From NCBI GenBank assembly GCA_934215405.1, contig CAKPZU010000084.1, positions 1-9,459 on the forward strand: a stretch of DNA of 9,459 bases, written 5' to 3'. This document shows, in pieces, positions 1-6,521 of the stretch (within the stretch, counting starts at the first letter, position 1; each line of letters begins with the position of its first letter). Made by a program: the position numbers and the translations under genes. Origin of the DNA: an uncultured Bacilli bacterium (lineage in GTDB: Bacteria > Bacillota_I > Bacilli_A > RFN20 > CAG-631). The notes under the pieces were generated by a model that was not told where the DNA came from, searched no databases, and saw only the letters and a list, made by a program, of their open reading frames with translations.

Positions 1-678
1 TCTTAAGCATAAGCAACATTTATTAATGGTATAATTTTTCTTTTTTTCCTTGTCGTATTTTATATTTTCCATTGGACAATTAAAACAACATTTACGACAT
101 CTTATACAAATTTCTTTATTGATTTTTATATTTTTAGAAAGCATTAAATAATAATTGTATTTTATTTTCCCTAAAAGTGAATACATTTTTCCTTTTTTCG
201 TATATTGTTTTTCATCCTTTAATAGAATATTATTTGTTATATAGTTTATATATTTTATATTATATTCAATTAAGGATTTTACATATTCATCAGCTAGCTT
301 TTCACTAATATTTGCCGGCATTAAAAAATGATATTCCTTTAAAAATTCATTATTCTTTTTGATTTCATTTATTAGTTTATATGATGAATATGAGCTATCA
401 TTTAAAGAAGCATTACTACCATTTTTATATATAAAAATTTTCTTATTCTTTATATTTAGCTTTTTTAAATTCTCTAAAAAAAATTTTGGAGCATTATTAA
501 AATATATAGGATAACCAATTCCTATAATATCATAAGAATTAGTATTTTTAACATTAACATTATTATTTAAAAAGCATGTATCAACATAATGATTTTTCTT
601 TAAAAAGCTATTTTTTAATAATGTTGTTAAGTATAAAGTATTATAAGATCCACTAAAATAGATTAAAAGTATTTTCAT
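1..678 (-). CDS. EFR1-type flavodoxin/4Fe-4S ferredoxin protein, C-terminus cut by window edge
   Basis: An open frame of 226 codons runs off position 1 with no stop. The N-terminus (MKILLIYFSGSYNT) matches the FMN phosphate-binding start of flavodoxin-like proteins, usually YFSGTGNT, and IGIGYPIYF (residues 52-60) fits the next flavodoxin strand. Near the end lies a CxxCxxCxxxCP iron-sulphur motif (C191, C194, C197, C201), and a second cysteine group starts at C221/C222/C224 just before the cut. Flavodoxin followed by a two-cluster ferredoxin is the EFR1 layout, so an electron-transfer role is expected, with partner unknown. From the usual family length I infer that a few tens of residues are missing. 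The start ATG overlaps the stop of the HAD gene (ATGA) and has no clear ribosome site, so translation is probably coupled. The protein contains no Trp in the visible part. Family assignment is good; the physiological role is unknown. Confidence 0.82.
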   Translation of the reverse strand, partial: MKILLIYFSGSYNTLYLTTLLKNSFLKKNHYVDTCFLNNNVNVKNTNSYDIIGIGYPIYFNNAPKFFLENLKKLNIKNKKIFIYKNGSNASLNDSSYSSYKLINEIKKNNEFLKEYHFLMPANISEKLADEYVKSLIEYNIKYINYITNNILLKDEKQYTKKGKMYSLLGKIKYNYYLMLSKNIKINKEICIRCRKCCFNCPMENIKYDKEKKKNYTINKCCLCLR

Positions 679-1460
679 AATTCATCATCTATCATTTTTA
701 GCAAATGCTTAATAGCTCCATCTTCTTCATTAGTATACTTACTAACCTGATTAGCAACTTCTTTTACATCATCTGCTGCATTTTGCATAGCAACACCAAT
801 TCCAGCAAATTCTAATAATTCCTTGTCGTTTTCTCCATCGCCAAAAAATATCAAATCAGCATTAGTTTTATTATAATATTTTAACAATTCCTCCATTCCT
901 TCCTTTTTAGAAAAATGAAGATTATAAAACTCTCCTTGCTTAAACCAATATCTATAATGATAATCTTTGCTCGTATTTATTATTTTAGCAACATTTTCTT
1001 GATATTTAGCATCTTTTAAGAAAAAGACAATAGCATTTGGCTCATTTTTTAATGTTTCTTTAAAGCTTCCAATATATTTAGCATTTGGCCAAACATTTCC
1101 AGTCAATGCATAGGTATCAAAATCAATTTCAATTAATAAATCATCAATATAAATCATTAATTCATTATTATCAATTAGCTTGTAAACAACATTTAAAGGA
1201 ATTGTAACATTAGTTATTTTTTTATTATTAATAGGATCATAAACCATAGCCCCATTACATAAAACGCATAAATCCTTCATATGACATGAATTATAAATAT
1301 TAATACTTGAAACTATATTTCTTCCAGTTGATAAAGTAATATGATATCCTTCATTTATTAAACGTGTAATTTCATTAATTGTATAAAGAGAAGGAATTGA
1401 ACTATTTCTAGCAAGTGTTCCATCAATATCAAAAGCAATTATTTTATCCTTTAATGACAT
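675..1460 (-). CDS. Cof-type HAD-superfamily phosphatase (261 aa)
   Basis: This is a cytosolic HAD hydrolase of the Cof/YbdK-like class, which dephosphorylates small phosphorylated metabolites such as sugar phosphates or cofactors. All four HAD motifs are visible: DIDGT (D11 nucleophile, D13 acid/base), STGR (residues 44-47), the lysine of motif III in FSKKEGM (K185/K186), and FGDGENDKE (residues 207-214) with the metal-binding acidic residues. The long insert between motifs II and III fits a C2 cap, and the length is normal for the family. The start ATG overlaps the trpS stop by one base (TAATG). There is no good Shine-Dalgarno site, so it is probably translated by re-initiation after trpS. 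Its stop TGA overlaps the next gene's ATG. The substrate cannot be told from sequence. Confidence 0.93.
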   Translation of the reverse strand: MSLKDKIIAFDIDGTLARNSSIPSLYTINEITRLINEGYHITLSTGRNIVSSINIYNSCHMKDLCVLCNGAMVYDPINNKKITNVTIPLNVVYKLIDNNELMIYIDDLLIEIDFDTYALTGNVWPNAKYIGSFKETLKNEPNAIVFFLKDAKYQENVAKIINTSKDYHYRYWFKQGEFYNLHFSKKEGMEELLKYYNKTNADLIFFGDGENDKELLEFAGIGVAMQNAADDVKEVANQVSKYTNEEDGAIKHLLKMIDDEL

Positions 1461-2455
1461 TATCTTAAACCAACTTTTCTATAGACCTTGGCAAGTTTTT
1501 TTCTTGCAACAAAGCTTGCCTTAGCTGCACCTTCTTCTAATACCTTATCAATAATTCCACTATTTTTTATTTCCTTAACTTTATTTTGTAAAACTTCTAA
1601 TTCATTACATACAACATCAGCTACTGCCTTTTTAAATGTTCCATAATTAGAATCCTTGAATTCATTTTCAAGGTCACTAATTGAACGGTTTGTTAAAGCT
1701 GACATAATAGTTAATAGATTGGAAATTCCAGGTTTATTTACTTCATCATAGCATACTTTAGTATCACTATCAGTAACAGCAGACATAATTTTCTTTCTAA
1801 TAATTGCTAAATCCTCAAGTAAATATATTGTTCCTTTTTCAGATTCTGATTTTGACATTTTCTTTAAAGGGTTAGAAAGTGAGCCGATTTTTGCGCCATT
1901 TTTTGGAACAACTGGTTCAGGAATTTTAAATGTTTCTGAGTAACGTGAATTAAAACGTAAAGCAATGTCTCTAGTTAATTCAACATGCTGCTTTTGATCA
2001 ATCCCAACAGGAACGTAATCAGGATCATATAAAACAATATCCGCAGCCATCAAAGCAGGATAAATAAAAATACCCGTAGGAATTGATTCATTGCTGCCCA
2101 TTTTAGCTGTTTTATCCTTATATTGGGTCATTCTAAACAATTCACCCATATTTGAATTACAAGCCATAATATAGCCAAGCTCTGCATGTTCATGAACATC
2201 ACTTTGCTTAAATAAAACAACCTTATTTGGATCAAGGCCACAAGCTAAATAAATCGAAATTAAATCCTTTGTATTTTCTCTTAATTCTTTAGGATCAATA
2301 GGTAAAGTTAATGCATGTAAATCAGCAATAAAAACAAACATTTCATACTCATCTTGATAAGAAATGAATTGCTTAATTGCTCCAATATAATTACCTAATG
2401 TTAATTTCCCAGTAGGTTTAATTCCACTTAGCATTCTTTTTTTTGCGTTTTCCAT
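1460..2455 (-). CDS. trpS: Tryptophanyl-tRNA synthetase
   Basis: This class Ic aminoacyl-tRNA synthetase charges tRNA-Trp with tryptophan. The HIGH-equivalent is TLGNYIG (residues 19-25) after the typical GIKPTGK start, and KMSKS lies at 199-203. GELFRMTQYKDK (105-116) and GIDQKQHVELTRDIA (151-165) are characteristic TrpRS stretches. Length (331 aa) is normal. I place the start at 2455 rather than the ATG at 2461: the ribosome site TAAGGAGAG (2470-2462) is 8 nt from the ATG at 2455 but only 2 nt from the upstream one, and family members begin close to the GIxPTG motif. The protein contains no tryptophan at all. It is the first gene behind the T-box leader and is followed directly by the HAD gene. 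Identity is certain; the exact start is very likely. Confidence 0.97.
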   Translation of the reverse strand: MENAKKRMLSGIKPTGKLTLGNYIGAIKQFISYQDEYEMFVFIADLHALTLPIDPKELRENTKDLISIYLACGLDPNKVVLFKQSDVHEHAELGYIMACNSNMGELFRMTQYKDKTAKMGSNESIPTGIFIYPALMAADIVLYDPDYVPVGIDQKQHVELTRDIALRFNSRYSETFKIPEPVVPKNGAKIGSLSNPLKKMSKSESEKGTIYLLEDLAIIRKKIMSAVTDSDTKVCYDEVNKPGISNLLTIMSALTNRSISDLENEFKDSNYGTFKKAVADVVCNELEVLQNKVKEIKNSGIIDKVLEEGAAKASFVARKKLAKVYRKVGLR

Positions 2456-2470
2456 AATCATCTCTCCTTA

Positions 2471-2508
2471 AAAAATAAAAGCGTCTTTAGAAATTAATCT
2501 AAGGACGC
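2471..2508 (-). terminator. Regulated terminator of the trpS T-box
   Basis: Read on the minus strand, GCGTCCTTAGA (2508-2498) pairs with TCTAAAGACGC (2491-2481) over 11 positions with one mismatch and a 6-nt loop. A T-rich run (TTTTATTTTTT) follows. The 5' arm also carries the CCTTAG that pairs with the antiterminator, which is the expected T-box switch. Confidence 0.93.
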
Positions 2509-2697
2509 ATAATTTACGTGGTACCACCTTAGTTCATAGTATAGCTATGCACTTTATTCTCTATAATGGGAGAACCCATCTTAGCTACTTTTTTCGCTTT
2601 GCCCTCAATGGCCCATATTATCTATTTAGACATATTTGCTTCCACCATACCAAACTCTCTTTGATGTCATCAATAGTTTTTTTCCATCTCATTGGTT
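2471..2697 (-). promoter_or_regulatory. T-box leader (tRNA-Trp sensing) of the trpS operon
   Basis: The leader contains the T-box core AAGGTGGTACCACG (2529-2516), one base off the usual AGGGTGGTACCGCG. CTAAGG (2532-2527) is complementary to CCTTAG inside the 5' arm of the downstream terminator, so antiterminator and terminator exclude each other. Upstream are AGAGAG (2660-2655) and GGTGGAAGC (2645-2637), which resemble the conserved Stem I elements, and a hairpin with arms GATGGG and CCCATT (about 2580-2565) resembling Stem III. A TGG at 2615-2613 in the 3' side of Stem I is the best specifier candidate and matches the Trp codon; I infer this from position only. In T-box control, uncharged tRNA binding stabilises the antiterminator and switches the operon on. 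Confidence 0.93.
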
Positions 2698-2703
2698 TAT
2701 TAA

Positions 2704-2732
2704 ATTATAAATCTTTTACTTTTTTTTGTCTA
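2704..2732 (-). promoter_or_regulatory. Predicted sigma-A promoter of the trpS operon
   Basis: The -35 box is TAGACA (2732-2727) and the -10 box is a perfect TATAAT (2709-2704), with a 17-bp A-rich spacer. Transcription would begin near 2697, just ahead of the T-box Stem I. The promoter lies immediately after the stop codon of the upstream RCC1-repeat gene. Confidence 0.75.
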
Positions 2733-2734
2733 TA

Positions 2735-4906
2735 TTATTTAATAAGATTTTTTTTATGCTTAATTATATAAACGATGATTATTATTCCAACAAATAGCGC
2801 AACTAATGATGAAAATACAAGCAGTAGCAATTGAGTGTCTTGGAAAAATCTTGGAGAATAAATGATTTCATAGGTTACTGATTCATTTCCTGCAAGATCA
2901 TAGATTGTCAATGTATTGACGCCTTTTTTTAGTTTTATATTGAAAGTCGTTTCATTATCATTTAATGCTTGATATTGACTTTCTTTAACGCCTTTATAGC
3001 CTAGATTATAGCAAGCCAGTGCCTCGCTTCCTTCAATTGTAATATTGCTTTCTCTAGTACTATAAGATGTGCCGGCAAAAGATTTATTATCGATTTTAGT
3101 TATTGTTGGGAGAATTGTATCGATTGTAAACTCAATTGCTACTGAATAATTGCTAGCACCATCCTTGGCGTATATAGAATAGTTACCATCTTGATATAAA
3201 CTAATTGACTTATTATTTTCTTTATATTCTTTTCCATTTAATGTATATATTATTTCAATTTTTTCATTATCATCAATTACATTTACAATTATAGGGCCAT
3301 TAGCGTATTTTTCACTAAAAGACTTACTATCTTTGGTAAGCATTTCAATCTTTGGTTCAACATGGTCTAAGATAATAGGATTTGATGTATAGTAATATGT
3401 TTCCTTTTTTGAAACTATTTTTACATGAATATATTTTTTACCTTCACCTTCACTAACGCTTATTTCCTTATCAAATTGTATCCAATTGCTTTTAGGGTAT
3501 GTAGTAGTTTCATTAACATAGTAATACATTTCCTCAATTTGTTCATTATCTAAATAATAAGCATTAATATCAAATTTATAATCTTTATATTTAACACTAC
3601 TAGTTGACATAGAAATAACAATAATTGGAGGAAAATTCTTAGTAATATCAAGAGCTTTAATATAAGCTTGTGTAATAGTATAATCCTCAGATAATTGACC
3701 CTGAAGATTGCTACCCCAAGCTAAAATATGTCCACTTTTACTACTTGCTATACAATGATCCTTTCCACAAGCGATACTATTTATTTCATCACCAGCTGGT
3801 AAAGAAGTTAAATAATTAAATTTTTGTGGATAGCTTGTAGTAAGCGTTGAACTATTTCCAAGTTGTCCAGAACTATTTTCACCAAAGGAATAATAATTAT
3901 TTAAGCTTGTTTTTACAAATCCATAATAATAAGCCGATTCAATATCAACAATATACTCATTTGTTTGTAAATCAAAATTGCCATTCATAATATAAGGATA
4001 ATCCTTATAAGCAGAGGTTATTATTGTTTCATGATTTGCAAGCTGTCCATAGGCATTAGAGCCAAAGCCATATAAATTAGCTTGGTTAGTTAAAACATAA
4101 GATGTATATCTACCACAAGAAATATCAATTACATTATCTTTTATTTGTTCAATTAATGTTGGTGTTTCCTTAAAGGTCTTATCCTTAAAGCCTAATTGAC
4201 CAAAGCTATTATCTCCCCATGAATAAACATTACCATTTTTACTATAGGCTAATGAATGTGAAGCTCCACTTTTAACATTAATTATATAATCATTTGCATC
4301 TAAATTGAAATTATTTGTTATATCATAAACTGTTTGTTCTATACTATTAGCACTTATTCCTAACTGTCCGTTTTCATTTTTACCAAATGATAAAATTTTA
4401 TGCTTAGCAGTTAAAGCAATATTAAAATCATCTCCACAAGAAATATAGGTAATTTTATCATCACTTTCTAAAGAAAACATTGATGTTAATTCAGTAGGAG
4501 TAGTTTTAAAGAAGTAATCACTATAGCCAAATTGCTTTTTTTCACCACTTCCCATGCAAAATACTCTTCCTTGCTTACTTAATATAAAGCAATGCTGCTC
4601 ACCTGAAAAAATATCTACAATTGCATCATCAACTTCAAGATTAATGTCTTTGCTAATATTTGTTGGATTAATTAGCTTTTTACTATAGGAAACATTACTT
4701 CCATCTCCCCATAAGCCCCAAGCATAAACAACATTATCTTTAGATAAAAGAAGAGAAAATGTTCTACCTGATGATATTTTAATTGGTACTATTTCTTCAT
4801 CATTATTTGTAGCATTTATTTTTAATGTTTCATTTTTATAATTTCCTAAAAATGTAAAATTTAAAGATAATAACATCATTAATATAAGCGTTTTTATTCT
4901 TTTCAT
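2735..4906 (-). CDS. Secreted, membrane-anchored RCC1-repeat (beta-propeller) protein with Ig-like domains
   Basis: This 723-residue protein starts with a signal peptide (MKRIK then a hydrophobic stretch to about residue 20). About residues 40-410 hold seven RCC1-like repeats, beginning near 40, 96, 152, 207, 259, 319 and 375. Their signatures are ISCG/VKSG-type turns and WGxNxxGQLG; seven is the count of one closed propeller. Residues ~430-685 look like beta-sandwich or Ig-like domains, ending in TIYDLAGNES. A membrane helix (about 693-715) and a basic tail (KHKKNLIK) follow, so most of the protein faces outside; no LPXTG motif is seen. The start at 4906 has a strong GGAGG (4918-4914) 7 nt upstream. 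The frame stays open to an ATG at 5026, but that would bury the signal peptide and overlap the divergent gene. A surface binding or adhesion role is inference; the ligand is unknown. Confidence 0.87.
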   Translation of the reverse strand: MKRIKTLILMMLLSLNFTFLGNYKNETLKINATNNDEEIVPIKISSGRTFSLLLSKDNVVYAWGLWGDGSNVSYSKKLINPTNISKDINLEVDDAIVDIFSGEQHCFILSKQGRVFCMGSGEKKQFGYSDYFFKTTPTELTSMFSLESDDKITYISCGDDFNIALTAKHKILSFGKNENGQLGISANSIEQTVYDITNNFNLDANDYIINVKSGASHSLAYSKNGNVYSWGDNSFGQLGFKDKTFKETPTLIEQIKDNVIDISCGRYTSYVLTNQANLYGFGSNAYGQLANHETIITSAYKDYPYIMNGNFDLQTNEYIVDIESAYYYGFVKTSLNNYYSFGENSSGQLGNSSTLTTSYPQKFNYLTSLPAGDEINSIACGKDHCIASSKSGHILAWGSNLQGQLSEDYTITQAYIKALDITKNFPPIIVISMSTSSVKYKDYKFDINAYYLDNEQIEEMYYYVNETTTYPKSNWIQFDKEISVSEGEGKKYIHVKIVSKKETYYYTSNPIILDHVEPKIEMLTKDSKSFSEKYANGPIIVNVIDDNEKIEIIYTLNGKEYKENNKSISLYQDGNYSIYAKDGASNYSVAIEFTIDTILPTITKIDNKSFAGTSYSTRESNITIEGSEALACYNLGYKGVKESQYQALNDNETTFNIKLKKGVNTLTIYDLAGNESVTYEIIYSPRFFQDTQLLLLVFSSLVALFVGIIIIVYIIKHKKNLIK

Positions 4907-5015
4907 AAAATATCCTCCACTATTATTATAGGCATTTACTTTTGCGTTTTTTGTCGAATTAAAAAAGTTCTTTAATTTTTTTTTATAATCCTTTATAATT
5001 ACTCCTGGTGATATT
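4907..5015. promoter_or_regulatory. Divergent promoter region between the RCC1-repeat and kinase genes
   Basis: This 109-bp AT-rich stretch must hold promoters for both directions. On the plus strand two TATAAT boxes lie at 4984-4989 and 4994-4999, without a clear -35. On the minus strand TATAAT is at 4930-4925, but it would start transcripts almost at the ribosome site. TATAAA-like boxes further upstream, around 4985-4999, are alternatives. The kinase ribosome site is the weak GGTGAT (5007-5012), just before the ATG at 5016. No clear operator repeat is seen. Confidence 0.45.
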
Positions 5016-6092
5016 ATGATAAACATAGCTAAAAAATTTAATATTCAAGATGAAATAATCCAAATTAAACCATTTGGAAATGGTCATATTAATGGTACTT
5101 ATATAATTATTTGCAAAAATAATTACTATTTACTTCAAGAAATTAATCAAATTGTTTTTAATAATATAGAAATGCTAATGAATAATATTTATTTAGTTAC
5201 AAATCATTTAAAAGAAAAAATAAAAAATAGAAATGGTAATTATTTAAGAGAAACATTAACAATTATTCCAACCATTGAGAATAAACTATTTTATTATGAT
5301 AAAGAAGCAAATAAATATTATAGAATGTATATTTATATAAATAATACTATTGCTTATGAAAATGATGCTTCTTTAAGTGTTTATAAGGAAGTGTCTAGTA
5401 CTTTTAGTCAATTTTATAATGATTTGAGTGATTTTGATGCTTCAAAGCTATATATTGTAATAAAAGATTTTCATAATACTAAAAAGAGATATGAAAAGCT
5501 TTTAGAAAGCATTAAGGCTGATAAATATAATAGGGTTAAGAATTGTCAAGAAGAAATAAGTTACTTAAAAAGTAAAGAAAGCTATTATAATGAAATAAAT
5601 CAATTAATTGAAAATAAAAAAGTACCACTTAGAGTTACTCATAATGATACAAAGCTAAATAATGTTTTATTTGATAAAGGAACAAATAAACCTCTTTGTG
5701 TAATTGATTTAGATACAATTATGCCAGGATCAATTTTATTTGACTTTGGTGATGCTATAAGATTTATTTGTAATACCTCAAAAGAAGATGAAGCTGATTT
5801 AAGTATGGTTAATTTCTCCTTAGATAATTTTAAAGCATACTGTGAAGGCTTCTTATTGAACTTGAAAAGTATATTAACAAATGATGAAATTAATAATTTA
5901 GCCTTTAGTGCTAATTTAATAACATTAGAGCAAGCAATTAGATTTTTAGATGATTATTTAAATGGCGATAGCTATTATAAAACATCATACGAAAATCATA
6001 ATTTAATAAGAGCAAAAAATCAAATAAAGCTTGCAAATGAAATAGAAAAAAACATCACTACAATGAATGATGTTATAAAAGAATTAATTTAA
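5016..6092 (+). CDS. N-acetylhexosamine 1-kinase-like phosphotransferase (APH/choline-kinase fold)
   Basis: This 358-residue cytosolic kinase has the aminoglycoside phosphotransferase fold and most resembles NahK, which phosphorylates GlcNAc/GalNAc at C1 in salvage of host glycans. Visible are FGNGHINGTYII (20-31) as the nucleotide-binding strand-loop, LLQEINQIVF (39-48), the catalytic loop THNDTKLNN (208-216; D211 base, N216 metal ligand), and IDLDTIMPG (230-238) with metal-binding D231 and D233. Near the end, RFLDDYLNGDSYYKT (309-323) is a stretch I associate with the NahK-like subgroup. The length is normal for that subgroup. The gene stands alone on the plus strand, with no lacto-N-biose phosphorylase or epimerase beside it, so the exact sugar substrate is uncertain. 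A start at 5016 is supported by GGTGAT just upstream. Another hexose or amino-sugar substrate is possible. Confidence 0.83.
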   Translation: MINIAKKFNIQDEIIQIKPFGNGHINGTYIIICKNNYYLLQEINQIVFNNIEMLMNNIYLVTNHLKEKIKNRNGNYLRETLTIIPTIENKLFYYDKEANKYYRMYIYINNTIAYENDASLSVYKEVSSTFSQFYNDLSDFDASKLYIVIKDFHNTKKRYEKLLESIKADKYNRVKNCQEEISYLKSKESYYNEINQLIENKKVPLRVTHNDTKLNNVLFDKGTNKPLCVIDLDTIMPGSILFDFGDAIRFICNTSKEDEADLSMVNFSLDNFKAYCEGFLLNLKSILTNDEINNLAFSANLITLEQAIRFLDDYLNGDSYYKTSYENHNLIRAKNQIKLANEIEKNITTMNDVIKELI

Positions 6093-6112
6093 TATAGCTC
6101 TATCTTAAAATG

Positions 6113-6206
6113 TAGGGTTTTCATAAGGCTTGTCAAAAAACTATAAACAATCATGGGAAGCTTATTGCTTCCTTTTAAATTTTTAAGCAAGAATACCCTA
6201 TTTTTT
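6113..6206 (+). terminator. Nested hairpin terminator downstream of the kinase gene
   Basis: The inner hairpin has arms GGAAGC (6156-6161) and GCTTCC (6167-6172), a TTATT loop, and is followed by TTTTAAATTTTT. It sits inside an outer pairing of TAGGGTTTTC (6113-6122) with GAATACCCTA (6191-6200), one mismatch in ten, which is itself followed by a T6 run. Either could end transcription of the kinase gene; the nested layout also allows a structured RNA. Confidence 0.6.
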
Positions 6207-6324
6207 ACTTATCGACGATTTAACACCAATAATGGAAGTATTAAAAAAGAAAACTATTTTAGTAGATTTTCATTGTGAAGTAAACGTTATTACATCAATG
6301 TTAATTAACACTTTAGTTATATAA
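6190..6324 (+). pseudogene. Possible remnant of a YmdB-type (TIGR00282) metallophosphoesterase
   Basis: A short open frame follows an in-frame TAA and ends at TAA 6322-6324, with its first ATG at 6232. It encodes a stretch ending in MEVLKKKTILVDFHCEV, preceded by LIDDLTPI. YmdB-family phosphodiesterases have a region of the form LDDPF followed by about 18 residues and then IDFHAEATSEK. The IDD pair, the spacing and VDFHCE match this, but the sequence after it diverges and all other parts of the enzyme are missing. There is no ribosome site before the ATG. I read it as a decayed fragment, but the similarity rests on a few residues recalled from memory, so chance is possible. Confidence 0.3.
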
Positions 6325-6361
6325 ATAATAAAAAGTTAAGTCTTGAAATAAAGCAGAAAAT

Positions 6362-6411
6362 AGTACGATAAATGGGGCGAAAATCAAATCCGCCCCGATA
6401 ATCGTACTTTT
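6362..6411 (+). terminator. Long GC-cored hairpin, probable rho-independent terminator
   Basis: AGTACGAT (6362-6369) pairs perfectly with ATCGTACT (6401-6408), and GGGGCG (6374-6379) with CGCCCC (6391-6396). The two stems are separated by a 4x4 internal loop and closed by an 11-nt loop. Five T residues follow directly on the plus strand, while the minus strand reads ATTTTC, so plus-strand termination is favoured and minus is possible. The structure lies 270 bp past the kinase stop, behind an earlier terminator candidate. Confidence 0.6.
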
Positions 6412-6428
6412 TATTGACATAATTGCAA

Positions 6429-6466
6429 AGCAAAGAGGCTACATTTAAATCTATAGCTTTTTTGCT
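6429..6466 (+). repeat. 13-bp imperfect inverted repeat (stem-loop with two G-U pairs)
   Basis: AGCAAAGAGGCTA (6429-6441) pairs with TAGCTTTTTTGCT (6454-6466) over all 13 positions if two G-U pairs are allowed, with a 12-nt loop. On the minus strand the same positions become A-C mismatches, so the fold favours a plus-strand RNA. No promoter was recognised for it: TTGACA at 6414-6419 lacks a suitably spaced -10. Confidence 0.5.
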
Positions 6467-6501
6467 CTTAGAAAAGAAGTTAAAACTTTAATATTTTTAG
6501 T

Positions 6502-6521
6502 AAAGTGGCATAAGTCACTTT
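6502..6521 (-). terminator. Hairpin just downstream of tsaD
   Basis: On the minus strand AAAGTG (6521-6516) pairs with CACTTT (6507-6502) around an 8-nt loop, directly after the tsaD stop codon. The following sequence (ACTAAAAATATT) lacks a good T run, so it may be a weak terminator or an mRNA end-stabilising hairpin. Confidence 0.4.

Larger units (their letters stand above)
6093..6521. other. Convergent intergenic region, 429 bp, with stem-loops and a decayed frame
   Basis: This non-coding stretch lies between the 3' ends of the kinase gene (plus) and tsaD (minus). It contains a kinase-side terminator structure (6113-6206), a short frame resembling a YmdB remnant (about 6190-6324), a GC-cored long hairpin (6362-6408), a 13-bp stem-loop with G-U pairs (6429-6466) and a hairpin next to the tsaD stop (6502-6521). 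No intact gene is seen in it on either strand. Confidence 0.7.

Noticed and set aside
675..677. TGA read as Trp (Mollicute code 4)
   Set aside because: Trp codons are TGG in the genes here, for example in the RCC1-repeat protein, and TGA ends the HAD gene exactly at the start of the next gene.
2456..2461. ATG at 2461 as the trpS start
   Set aside because: Only 2 nt separate it from GGAG, too close for normal initiation; the ATG at 2455 has an 8-nt spacing.
2547..2771. Plus-strand open frame of 74 codons, rich in Phe and Leu
   Set aside because: It lies antisense to the T-box leader and trpS promoter, has no ribosome site, and its composition is what poly-T-rich antisense sequence gives.
4907..5026. 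N-terminal 40-residue extension of the RCC1-repeat protein (ATG at 5026)
   Set aside because: It would place the signal peptide internally and overlap the divergent kinase gene, while a strong GGAGG site directly precedes the ATG at 4906.
6414..6442. Plus-strand promoter starting with TTGACA at 6414-6419
   Set aside because: No -10-like hexamer lies 16-18 bp downstream (GGCTAC at 6437-6442), so the -35 match is probably chance.
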